NCBI GenBank assembly: GCA_022712915.1
Contig: JAFLJQ010000110.1
Span: forward strand, 1-64,000
Direction: 5' to 3'
Source: Gammaproteobacteria bacterium
Lineage (GTDB): Bacteria > Pseudomonadota > Gammaproteobacteria > UBA6429 > Thiohalophilaceae
DNA length: 64,000 nucleotides
Numbering within the stretch: the stretch's first letter is position 1; each line of letters begins with the position of its first letter. Below the pieces are notes generated by a model that was not told where the DNA came from, searched no databases, and was given only the letters and a program-made list of their open reading frames with translations. Of the stretch, positions 1-8,003 are shown one piece after another. The translations under genes were made by a program, and so were the position numbers.

Positions 1-180
1 GCTTCCTTCAGACCGCCCCTCGCAGGTTGGCCCTTGCCATTCGCTAGTCGTTAGCGTCTAATCACAACATGGTTTTCGACGGTGATCTTCCTACAGAGGA
101 CTTTCACCTCATTAGTTCATGCCCATGCTGGGCGTACACAAGCGGGTCAAGAGCGACGCGCAATAAAACGCGCGCGTTTT
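1..180. other. Non-coding edge element of unknown class
   Basis: No convincing reading frame is present. The stretch contains a short hairpin at 121-133 (GCCCA, loop TGC, TGGGC) and a perfect 16-base palindrome at 165-180 (AAAACGCG followed by CGCGTTTT). The block around 100-140 (GGACTTTCACCTCATTAG and onward) resembles a non-coding sequence I believe recurs next to accessory genes in proteobacteria, but I cannot name the family or check it. It is cut by the window edge. It sits directly in front of two small accessory genes, so it could belong to a mobile or cassette-like unit; no clear integron attC core pair was found. Confidence 0.35.
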
Positions 181-225
181 ACCCTTATCGTAATGCCTAT
201 AATATAATTAAGTAATTAGGAAGCT

Positions 226-716
226 GTGAATCATAAAACTACATTACATTTCTTTTGTGGAAAAATGGCCTCGGGGAAATCCACTTTAGCTAAAGAATTA
301 GCAGAAAAACACAACGCAATATTACTGGTAGAGGATGATTGGCTTTCTGAACTTTATCCTAGCGAAATATCTAATATACCAGAATACTTACAATATTCGT
401 CGCGCCTAAAAAACGTATTATTAAACCATATTAAATCATTGCTCTCTTCTGGCATCTCGGTTGTTCTTGATTTTCCTGCCAACACAGAAAATCAACGCAA
501 TTGGTTCCGTTCTATATTCGAACAAACAAATACATCACACATGCTTCATTTTGTAGATAAGAATAATGATAAATGTAAACAGCAATTAAAGGAAAGAAAA
601 AAAATAAACCTAAAGGCGCTGCATTCACAACCGATGAAGAATTTTATTCTATCACTCAATATTTTCAAGCACCTCTAGAAACCGAAGGTTTCAATATAAG
701 TAGGTATGAGCAGTAA
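226..716 (+). pseudogene. P-loop kinase-like ATPase, frameshifted at an A8 run
   Basis: The GTG start at 226 follows an AGGA motif four bases upstream. The protein opens with a Walker A P-loop (GKMASGKST, about residues 12-20) typical of small AAA/zeta-toxin-like nucleoside or small-molecule kinases of about 160 residues. In the zero frame it runs to 678 with an unrelated tail. A minus-one shift at the run of eight A (597-604) opens a tail that fits the family much better (KGAAFTTDEEFYSITQYF and on to SRYEQ) and stops at 714-716. So the gene is either broken by one lost A or expressed by slippage. The substrate is unknown. A TATAAT-like -10 lies near 198-203. Confidence 0.6.
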
Positions 717-753
717 AATCCCTAACAATAAAATCAACAAGGAGAGCTACGTA

Positions 754-1101
754 GTGGCAATAAGTGAATTTGAAATAAAAAAATGTGAAAAGGCAGTAGA
801 AAAATTCCTATCTACCCATCGACCACCAACACACCTCCGAAACGAAGTTGACTTGGGGTATAGGATAAAGAATCAAAGTGTAGAAATATTTGAAACCAGG
901 CCGCACTGGAATGACAAATCTGAAAAAATCGAGACGCCAGTGGCTAAAACAACTTATGTTAAGCGCCAAAAAATATGGAAAGTTTATTGGCATATGAGCG
1001 ACATGAAATGGCACGGATATGAACCAACACCTGAAGTTAGCAGTATTGAAGCGTTTTTAGTGCTTGTCGGTGAAGACAAACATTGCTGTTTCTTTGGGTA
1101 A
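754..1101 (+). CDS. DUF3024 family protein
   Basis: A small soluble protein of about 115 residues matching the DUF3024 pattern: an N-terminal helix, then RPPTHLRNEVDLGYRI, an SVEIFETRPHW block, a WKVYWHMSDMKWHGYEP block and a C-terminal CCFFG. The function of the family is unknown. The frame is open from an ATG at 706, but the GTG at 754 is preceded by AAGGAG at 739-744 with nine bases of spacing and gives the usual family N-terminus, so it is preferred. It lies just after the kinase-like gene on the same strand and converges on the TlpA gene. Both look like accessory cargo rather than part of the cytochrome block. Confidence 0.7.
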   Translation: MAISEFEIKKCEKAVEKFLSTHRPPTHLRNEVDLGYRIKNQSVEIFETRPHWNDKSEKIETPVAKTTYVKRQKIWKVYWHMSDMKWHGYEPTPEVSSIEAFLVLVGEDKHCCFFG

Positions 1102-1160
1102 CATAATTGGCACTATTTTTTTCAGCCTCGGCCTGTTCCCTTGCTCGTTAAACTTCAGAC

Positions 1161-1691
1161 CTAATCAGCAAGCAGTGTTTTTATAAGCTGGAGGGCCTCT
1201 GCACTTGCCCAATCATCACTGCCAACTATTCGGGCAATTATATTTCCCTTGCGGTCGATCAGGTAGCTGGCGGGTACACCGGAGACTTTGTATGCATCAC
1301 TTGCTATGGCTTGCGGATCAAGCAGGATGGGAAATGAAAGTTTAAATATTTTTTTAAATGATTCAACCCGTGACTTAGCATCTTCATCTAGGGAAATAGC
1401 GATCACAACAAGACCCTGCTCTTTATATTTCTGCCAAAGAGCTTCCATGCTCGGCATTTCTTGTCGACAGGGGATACACCAGGTTGCCCAAAAATTAACT
1501 AATAATAATTTTCCTTTGTAATCCGCCAGTGTTGATTTTTTACCCGTCAAATTTTCCAGTACAAAGGCAGGGGCAGTCTTGCGTTGTGCTGCTGGCGTGA
1601 TAGTTAGATCAGAGAGTGGCCCTGCCGCCAGTGTAAGTCCGTTAAATGCGGACAACACAAAAAATACAATCACCGAGGATAATTTATACAT
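1161..1691 (-). CDS. TlpA/ResA-like thioredoxin-fold protein
   Basis: 176 residues with an N-terminal signal peptide (hydrophobic to about residue 22, then LAAG), so exported to the periplasm. The redoxin fold shows the redox-active CIPC at residues 72-75 in the setting NFWATWCIPCRQE and the cis-proline region SGVPASYLID. Proteins of this type reduce disulfides, often on apo-cytochromes or copper proteins. It is the last gene of the long minus-strand cytochrome block, 12 bases after the dihaem gene, which suggests a role in thiol maintenance or haem attachment. The exact partner cannot be told from sequence. Confidence 0.85.
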   Translation of the reverse strand: MYKLSSVIVFFVLSAFNGLTLAAGPLSDLTITPAAQRKTAPAFVLENLTGKKSTLADYKGKLLLVNFWATWCIPCRQEMPSMEALWQKYKEQGLVVIAISLDEDAKSRVESFKKIFKLSFPILLDPQAIASDAYKVSGVPASYLIDRKGNIIARIVGSDDWASAEALQLIKTLLAD

Positions 1692-1703
1692 AGTAGAATT
1701 CTA

Positions 1704-2183
1704 TTATTGATTCGCCTGTTCTATCAAATAGCTCTGCACCAATTCAAACTCCTGCTCATTCAACTGGGGCACACCCGCCTGCTGCATACGCACCTGCATA
1801 AGCCTCATGATCATTTTCCATTGCATGGGTGTTAGCATATCCGGCTCGGGGCGTTGATGGCACAGGGTACACCGAGCGACGAAAACATCTGCCCCATGAT
1901 TTTTTTCCTCAGTGTTTTCCTGACGAGCCCTTTGTTGCAAATGGGCCAGTACTTGCTGTTTTTCCGCATCACTCAAGGGCGACTCACCCTTGATCTGTAT
2001 GATATGTTGCATAACATCAATAATGAGCTGCCATTGAGAAAAGGTTCTGCTGGACGCATCAGGCAGTTTATGGCAACGGCTACATTGTTGCGTATAGATA
2101 TCTTGTGAAGAGACTGTTTCTTCAGCCCATAGCAATGTTGAAAAGAGCAGACTAACAATTAAAACGGGATAACGCCTCATCAC
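1704..2183 (-). CDS. Small dihaem cytochrome c, internally duplicated
   Basis: 159 residues with a signal peptide (cleavage near LLWA/EET, residue 20). Two CXXCH haem c motifs occur at residues 34-38 (CSRCH) and 105-109 (CTLCH). Each is followed at similar spacing by a proline and a QW-x-hydrophobic-hydrophobic helix (QWQLIIDVM and QWKMIMRLM), so the protein looks like a tandem duplication of one small cytochrome domain. A distal methionine ligand is plausible in each half. The start codon overlaps the end of the lipoprotein gene upstream by four bases, indicating translational coupling. It is probably a periplasmic electron carrier. Confidence 0.85.
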   Translation of the reverse strand: MMRRYPVLIVSLLFSTLLWAEETVSSQDIYTQQCSRCHKLPDASSRTFSQWQLIIDVMQHIIQIKGESPLSDAEKQQVLAHLQQRARQENTEEKNHGADVFVARCTLCHQRPEPDMLTPMQWKMIMRLMQVRMQQAGVPQLNEQEFELVQSYLIEQANQ

Positions 2184-2737
2184 AATGCATCCAGTACCGC
2201 ACGCAAACGACTATTATTATAGTCTTCCTTCATTCTGATAATGCCCGTGCTGTCAATGACGATAGTCGTGCCCATACTGGCCTGATAGAGATGATAAAGT
2301 GACAGATCCGCATCAACCAACACATCCATATTACTGTAGCCATTATCCAGTTGCATTGAACGCGACACGCTAACCGAGCCCGAGACATAATCTACCAGGT
2401 AAAACGTGACATTCGGATAATCGGGAATAATATCTAAACGCATATTTGACATATGAGAATCACAAACCGGGCACCACATGGTGAAATAAATGAGCACAGC
2501 GCGGGTGCCCGGCAGCTCATGTGACAGAGTATGACTCACACTCAACGTATCCTGTAGTGTAAAGTCAGGCGATAGCTGGCTGACTTGCGTACCATTACTG
2601 CCGGCTTCCACCGCCGGGCGTTTATCATCACCAGAGGGATTCAGGTCATCAAATACACCGGTATCCATACCCCCACCACAGCCGGTAAGTCCCAGAATTA
2701 AAACAAACGCGATGCCCATTTTTTTAGCGTAATACAT
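2180..2737 (-). CDS. Redoxin-domain lipoprotein
   Basis: 185 residues with a lipobox (GLTGC, acylated Cys20) followed by a glycine run, so a membrane-anchored lipoprotein. The thioredoxin-like core has a CPVC motif at 89-92 in the setting IYFTMWCPVCDSHM and a later TTIVIDSTGIIR strand, as in TlpA/AhpC-type folds. It is the second thioredoxin-fold protein in this group of four genes. It overlaps the outer-membrane protein gene upstream by 14 bases and the dihaem gene downstream by four. Role inferred: delivery of reducing power, or metal or thiol handling at the membrane. Confidence 0.8.
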   Translation of the reverse strand: MYYAKKMGIAFVLILGLTGCGGGMDTGVFDDLNPSGDDKRPAVEAGSNGTQVSQLSPDFTLQDTLSVSHTLSHELPGTRAVLIYFTMWCPVCDSHMSNMRLDIIPDYPNVTFYLVDYVSGSVSVSRSMQLDNGYSNMDVLVDADLSLYHLYQASMGTTIVIDSTGIIRMKEDYNNSRLRAVLDAL

Positions 2738-3692
2738 AGCTTACCCCAACGGTATAAACATCGGTGACAGTAAAATTTTCACCCATGCCGTCTTTCGGTT
2801 CAGCATGGCTCCAGGTAAATTTGTATACCCAATCCCGATCCATGCTGGCATAGGCCATGGTAATGGAAGAAGAATTTTTTCCTATCTTGGTGGTAGGATC
2901 ACTCCGCCCATCGATCTCGCCAGCCTCTTCCTGTAAATATGAAAAGGCCAGAGTATAGGTCAGTGTCGACATATTCTCCAAAAAAGAGGTATACCCCAGG
3001 CTGTAAGTTTGTAAAAAACGGTCGCCCAGTGTTTGCGTATAGGGTTCCACATACTGACCATATTTACGGTTTACATCCCGCTCAAGGTATTTGCCATAGG
3101 AAAACACCATGGATACATTCCACGGATAAATGGTTTTATCCAACACAAGCGTACTGTCGACACGATAAAAACCCCGACCCGTCACATCGAAACTGTTATC
3201 AACATCATCATAGGGCGAAATGCCTGTGGGCACCGTCAGAGACATGCCGTAATAAACTGCAGGCACTAGATCTTTCCAGTCGCGCACCTTCCAGACACAT
3301 TTAATGCCGTCAAAAGCCTCGTAAAAAAGATTCAACGTGGTGTCGCCAACGCCTTCTGTATTAGAACTGATGCCGGCGTATTCACTCCGGTTCCAAACAT
3401 AGGGCATGATCACACTGGCCTGCCAGCGTGACGCCAACCGTTGTGCATAACCAAAATTCAACCGGTATTGACGCAGATCCGAACCCTGCGGGTCTTCGTG
3501 GTAGTCCCCTTGCGCATTCCAGTAGCCGTTATAAAATTCCATATCGGTGGACACATCAATCATGGCTTCGGAGAACTTGGGCAAAATCAGGGAAGAGGCC
3601 GAACCGCCACCACAACAGGAGGCGGCCCAGCTCAGGGGAGAAAAGGAAAGGGCGGCCCCGATAAGGGCCATCCGGGTACAACATAACATCAT
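2724..3692 (-). CDS. Predicted outer-membrane protein with CCGGG mature N-terminus
   Basis: 322 residues. A signal peptide ends near SWAA (residue 24), and the mature chain begins with the striking SCCGGGSASS. The rest alternates polar and aromatic residues and ends in VSYVLR, typical of a beta-barrel; it resembles the MetA-pathway/transporter-like outer-membrane families. The paired cysteines and glycines at the mature N-terminus are unusual for a porin and could bind metal or be a redox site served by the neighbouring redoxins. The start at 3692 has only a weak ribosome site; Met8 would still give a signal peptide. The gene follows the Met-rich lipoprotein gene by nine bases. Confidence 0.65.
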   Translation of the reverse strand: MMLCCTRMALIGAALSFSPLSWAASCCGGGSASSLILPKFSEAMIDVSTDMEFYNGYWNAQGDYHEDPQGSDLRQYRLNFGYAQRLASRWQASVIMPYVWNRSEYAGISSNTEGVGDTTLNLFYEAFDGIKCVWKVRDWKDLVPAVYYGMSLTVPTGISPYDDVDNSFDVTGRGFYRVDSTLVLDKTIYPWNVSMVFSYGKYLERDVNRKYGQYVEPYTQTLGDRFLQTYSLGYTSFLENMSTLTYTLAFSYLQEEAGEIDGRSDPTTKIGKNSSSITMAYASMDRDWVYKFTWSHAEPKDGMGENFTVTDVYTVGVSYVLR

Positions 3693-3701
3693 AGGAAAGC
3701 C

Positions 3702-5423
3702 TTACATTGACATGCCGTTGGTTGAAACCGTGAAGGTGCTATAGTTATTTTCATTGGCAGCCTTATCTTCACCATTAATCTGCACTCTGACATAGAGCGT
3801 ATCAACCAGCCCAGTGATTCCACTAGCTGACCAGTGGCCAACACCATTAACAGCAATATCATTAAGAGCATCAACCCAACATGTATCATCAACAGCTGGA
3901 TCAACAGCACATACCTGAACAACCATCGGATCAACAGTCAAAGGGTCGATGCCTGTGCCACTTTGAAGAACCGTAGAGGTTGATACACCCGGAAAACTCA
4001 TCATGTTTTCCTTAGCGGCAATATACAGGCTGAAGGTATAACCCATTTCTGCACTACCCGTAACGCCTTCGTTAAACAAGTAGTAAGTACGAGCCTCTGG
4101 TTTGGCCGGCATATTACCCATGGGCATAGCCATAATCTTGTCATCTATACCATATAATTTAGTAAGGGCAGTATCACCCATGGCCATTTTGACATCGGGG
4201 TAGAATATGGCGGTCTCACCGCCTACCATCATGGGCATACCATGTTCATCCTCACCCATTGTTGCACCAATCAAGACCTTAAGCTCCCAGAAGCCCATGG
4301 ACATGCCATTCATCATGCTTGAGGCCATTGAATAATAAAGGGTGCATGTAGAATTTCCATCACCATCAACGTCAGTGCAACCTTTACTGGGTGTGGCATG
4401 ATTCATCGCTGCCATGTGCATCATCGGCATCAGGCTCACGGTTTCGCCCGTAGCGGGGAAACCATCTGCATTGTTGGTGATACGCAAGGTGAAACTGCTC
4501 TTACCAACAACCTCATTCATCATCATTTTAGCCGGCATATATTTAACCGTATATGTTGCCGTTTTGGCCACTTTGCCAAACGGCAGGCTGCCAACCTGAT
4601 CATTGGTCAGGCCGGTCAGGCCTTTTGTTTCTTCGTGCATAAGAGCCAGTGCATGGCTATAGCGATTCTGCACATCAGCGGGCAACGATTTTGTATCGGT
4701 TATCGCAACGGCAACATCGTTTATATCCTGACCATCAAACTTGCCATCGGCAATATCATGGGCCAGAGCAGGTAGCAGATCAAACTGGTTTGGCATATCC
4801 GGGTTGATAACAGACAGACCCAGTTCAAGATTTAGCATGCTAAATACAGCAGCCCGCAAACCGGCGAGCATGCGGGCCTGTCCAGCACCCGCCGGTGGGT
4901 CAGTAACATCCACCGGTGCAATAGAGGTATCTGCTTCAAAACCAAAGGCATTCTTAAACAGCTCTTGTGCCTGGGCATGGTTTTTTTGCTGATTGCGCAT
5001 CAGATGCCGTACAATGGTCGAGGCAGGTGTAAGGTGCGCCCCTTTACTTGCGGTCAGGCTGTCAGCAGAGACATACGCCCCCAGAAAACCTGCGCTACCT
5101 TCAGCCCCGGTGGCCTCATCTTTGAATAAGCCGCCGGTAGATTCAAACATCAGCTCCCCCGTCAGGGACGCATTGGGAATAGTTATGCTATACGTACCGT
5201 CCGCACCGGTGGTAACCGGGCCTGCCACGGTATTACCGTTGCCGTCTTTTACCGTTACACTCGCCCCCTTTACAGGTGCCGCGACGACCGAACCGGTAAT
5301 AGTGGTATCGGTACTGGCCGCTGTGCCACCGCTGCCACCACCACCGCCACAAGCAAACAAAAAACCTGCCAGGCTGAGCAGAAGTAGTTTCAGGCTGGTC
5401 GCCACATACGATGTTCGAATCAT
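3702..5423 (-). CDS. Met/His-rich lipoprotein with Ig-like domains
   Basis: 573 residues. The lipobox is LFAC (Cys25), followed by a glycine run. Residues about 40-100 resemble a carboxypeptidase regulatory-like Ig fold (GSVVAAPVKGASVTVKDG). A helical middle contains NQQKNHAQAQELF. The region near residues 290-460 is very rich in methionine and histidine (for example MPMMHMAAMNHATP and SSMMNGMSMGF), similar in style to YtkA/FixH-like domains and to copper-binding sequences. The ATG follows AAGGGGGA. A RegA-like box lies 81 bases upstream, suggesting the 1161-5423 group has its own promoter. Copper or another soft metal is a guess from composition only. Confidence 0.6.
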   Translation of the reverse strand: MIRTSYVATSLKLLLLSLAGFLFACGGGGGSGGTAASTDTTITGSVVAAPVKGASVTVKDGNGNTVAGPVTTGADGTYSITIPNASLTGELMFESTGGLFKDEATGAEGSAGFLGAYVSADSLTASKGAHLTPASTIVRHLMRNQQKNHAQAQELFKNAFGFEADTSIAPVDVTDPPAGAGQARMLAGLRAAVFSMLNLELGLSVINPDMPNQFDLLPALAHDIADGKFDGQDINDVAVAITDTKSLPADVQNRYSHALALMHEETKGLTGLTNDQVGSLPFGKVAKTATYTVKYMPAKMMMNEVVGKSSFTLRITNNADGFPATGETVSLMPMMHMAAMNHATPSKGCTDVDGDGNSTCTLYYSMASSMMNGMSMGFWELKVLIGATMGEDEHGMPMMVGGETAIFYPDVKMAMGDTALTKLYGIDDKIMAMPMGNMPAKPEARTYYLFNEGVTGSAEMGYTFSLYIAAKENMMSFPGVSTSTVLQSGTGIDPLTVDPMVVQVCAVDPAVDDTCWVDALNDIAVNGVGHWSASGITGLVDTLYVRVQINGEDKAANENNYSTFTVSTNGMSM

Positions 5424-5503
5424 GAAAAATCCCCCTTAAATTGAGCCAGTGTGATCAGTTTTTGATGACTAGCATCCTAGCCACACTGTAAACAATTGGG
5501 AAT

Positions 5504-5518
5504 GTGACATAGTGTCGC
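5504..5518. promoter_or_regulatory. RegA/RegR-like box before the lipoprotein gene
   Basis: GTGACATAGTGTCGC matches the RegR consensus I recall, GNG(A/G)C(A/G)TTNNGNCGC, at every fixed position but one. The same 15-mer, with one change, recurs at 18669-18683, and the bases before it (AAT) are also shared. It lies in the 105-base gap between the NHL-cytochrome gene and the lipoprotein gene start. Confidence 0.6.
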
Positions 5519-5528
5519 AGGCAGGGAC

Positions 5529-8003
5529 TCACCTGAGATAATCCGCCCCACTGTCACGCGTGAATTTGTCATGGTAATACTTGTATTTCACCGGTGTCTC
5601 CAGGCCATGACAGGTGATACAGAAGCTGCCTTTAGGCCCCTTGCGGCGCAGAAAACTGTTTAGCACCGTGCCATCCTGATTACTTGCGGTAGCCGCTTTG
5701 GCCGATGGCAGGGCTGGATTTTTTGTTTTTACCTGCCAGCGGTGAGGGTTGTGGCAGGTAATACAGGCAATGATGCCGAACTCAGTATTATTATTCTGCT
5801 GATCCGTCAGTGGCATGATTTTGGCGTCTGAGCGCAAGACTATGTCTCTGGCTGGATGGGAAAAATGCGCTACTGCGGCCTTTTCAGCGAGACCCTTTTT
5901 ACGATGACAATTAAGACAGAGCTTGTCACGCGAGGGAACAGTTTGTTTATCCCACTCAAGGGCAGGCGCTTCAAGCTGTTTGGCAGCATAGAGAAACGGC
6001 GTTTTGGGTTCGCCTCGATGCAGGCTATGACAGGCGCCGCACAGACCCGCCTCTTCAGGCGTGTCGCCAAATTGGTTTTGACTTTTTTTGGCCGTCACAC
6101 GCAGGTCGTGATCGCTATTCGCCACGGCATCATATTCTTCATGACAGAAACTGCACAGCTTACCGTTTTTGTATTCATACTTGAGCATCGGCGTGCCTTG
6201 CTTTCCACCATGCAGACTGTGACAACTCAAACAGGTGACGTGCGAGATCTTCTCATCACCCATAGTGATCGGTTTATCCAGTTTGATATTGACCGGGTGG
6301 ACGCCTTTTTCACGCGCGTCTTTTTTATCTTTGGCATTGTGGCGTTGATGACATTCGGCACACAACGCATCGGCATCGAGGGGCAGCAGGGTTTCATTTT
6401 TAGCCCCGTGGATCTGATGACAGCTCTGACAGATCATTTGTCGATCTTTTCCCAGTGTCGCGCCGCGATTGAGCAAGGCCGTGGGCAGGCCCTTGTGCAG
6501 TTTTTTATCTTTTGCATAACCTATGGCAGCGGCATCTGGCGGGGGCTTGAAATAAATGCCCACAGGATGATTGACACCACGCAGGGGATATTTTTTATCA
6601 AGGCTACTGTCAAGTTTTGACTCATGACATTGTTGACATAAATCACCATCCTTATTCAAGACCCGCAACCAGGGATTGGCATGATCACTATATAAGGTTT
6701 CGGCATGGTCAATGCCTTTATTGTGCGGGGTGTGGCAAGTACCACAAGAGAGCTGCTTTTTATCACTCGGTTGAATAATCAGCTGTGGAAACGCCTTGGG
6801 TATTTTATCCTCACGTTGCGTGGTTTTTTCTGTGTGTGTTTTTTTACGTTGATGATGGATGTCAGGGTGTTGCTCACCCTGACCGATTTGACGACGTGAA
6901 TCGACCACCACACCATGGTGGCAGCTATAACACATAGCCGAGGTGGCCACAGGCACAACACCATCCTGCACACCTTCATCGGCCGGATAATTATCTGCCC
7001 AACTAAAATGACAGGTGATACAATTTTTTTGCGAAGAAGAGGCTTGACGCTCTGATCTGGCAGTGGTTTGTTGTACATCCCGCTTGTGTAAACGAAACAG
7101 GCGGATGCGATTTTTCTGTGCTTCGACTACATAGAGCTGATCTTGCCACACGGTCAATACCGTAGGAGTGGTAAAATTCAGCGGTTTGCCATACTGATCC
7201 TGTAAAAAATCAACAAAGCGCCCGCGCCGGAAAATAGATACCGTACCACGATAGACATCACTCACCAGTAATCCGCCCTCTGCCTCAAAGGCCAGACCAT
7301 TAGGGCGATAAAGTTCGCCTTCCTCCAGACCAAAACGGCCAACATCAATAAAGTGCTGAGCCTGAGCATTGAACACCTGCACCCTGGCATTGAGAACATC
7401 GACCACATGCAGATAATTGTCCCGGTCTATCGTCAACTGAAACGGAAATTGAAACTCTCCCTTGGCCTCACCCCGTTTCCCCCAACAGCGTAGTGGTTCA
7501 CCACTCTTGATATCGGTGCGACATAGTTGGTGGTTACGGCGGTCGGCCCAGGTGATCACACCGTCATTAACTATAAGTGAGACCGGCTCTGGCAATGCAA
7601 CATCAAGCGGATGAGCCATAATGGCAACAGGTAAGACCAGGGAATTTATAAACAGACCCTGTAGATCAAACACGGCAATTCGATGATTACCGCTATCGGC
7701 AATATAAACGCGCCCATCGGCAATCGCGATCCCCATGGGCAGCTTGAGTTTGGCATCAAGGCCAAAGATAAAATCCTGCTGGCCTTTTTTTGTGAACACC
7801 ACCACCCGAGCATTGACGCCATCGAGTACATAGGCGCGACCATCATGACTAATCGCCACATCACTTGGTTGATCAAGATTAGCCTGTAACACGCCAATAG
7901 GTTCGGCAGACAGTGAGGGAGTGGCATATATTGTGCCAATTTGACCGAAGAAAAACAGACCAAGTAAAACAACAATATCTTTTTTATACAAAAATCGTTT
8001 CAC
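5529..8003 (-). CDS. NHL-repeat dodecahaem cytochrome c
   Basis: 824 residues with a signal peptide (to about residue 27, IYAT). Residues about 35-330 carry NHL beta-propeller repeats, with recurring patterns such as QPSDVAISHDGRAYVLD, GIAIADGRVYIADSGNHRIAVF and ARVQVFN. Residues about 345-810 hold twelve CXXCH motifs (CITCH, CYSCH, CGTCH, CQQCH, CQSCH, CAECH, CLSCH, CSFCH, CGACH, CLNCH, CITCH, CITCH), many followed by xxH as in SLHGG or NPH, giving bis-His ligands. A propeller joined to a haem wire suggests a large periplasmic or surface protein that binds a partner or mineral and conducts electrons. Its start overlaps the trihaem gene by four bases. Confidence 0.85.
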   Translation of the reverse strand: MKRFLYKKDIVVLLGLFFFGQIGTIYATPSLSAEPIGVLQANLDQPSDVAISHDGRAYVLDGVNARVVVFTKKGQQDFIFGLDAKLKLPMGIAIADGRVYIADSGNHRIAVFDLQGLFINSLVLPVAIMAHPLDVALPEPVSLIVNDGVITWADRRNHQLCRTDIKSGEPLRCWGKRGEAKGEFQFPFQLTIDRDNYLHVVDVLNARVQVFNAQAQHFIDVGRFGLEEGELYRPNGLAFEAEGGLLVSDVYRGTVSIFRRGRFVDFLQDQYGKPLNFTTPTVLTVWQDQLYVVEAQKNRIRLFRLHKRDVQQTTARSERQASSSQKNCITCHFSWADNYPADEGVQDGVVPVATSAMCYSCHHGVVVDSRRQIGQGEQHPDIHHQRKKTHTEKTTQREDKIPKAFPQLIIQPSDKKQLSCGTCHTPHNKGIDHAETLYSDHANPWLRVLNKDGDLCQQCHESKLDSSLDKKYPLRGVNHPVGIYFKPPPDAAAIGYAKDKKLHKGLPTALLNRGATLGKDRQMICQSCHQIHGAKNETLLPLDADALCAECHQRHNAKDKKDAREKGVHPVNIKLDKPITMGDEKISHVTCLSCHSLHGGKQGTPMLKYEYKNGKLCSFCHEEYDAVANSDHDLRVTAKKSQNQFGDTPEEAGLCGACHSLHRGEPKTPFLYAAKQLEAPALEWDKQTVPSRDKLCLNCHRKKGLAEKAAVAHFSHPARDIVLRSDAKIMPLTDQQNNNTEFGIIACITCHNPHRWQVKTKNPALPSAKAATASNQDGTVLNSFLRRKGPKGSFCITCHGLETPVKYKYYHDKFTRDSGADYLR

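Noticed and set aside
1-225. Integron attC site
   Set aside because: GTTAGCG and GTCTAAT occur, but no properly paired GTTRRRY/RYYYAAC cores with the expected inner arms were found.
5856-6620. 254-codon plus-strand frame opposite the NHL cytochrome gene
   Set aside because: It is the antisense of CXXCH-rich coding sequence, has no family features, and the minus-strand gene is certain.
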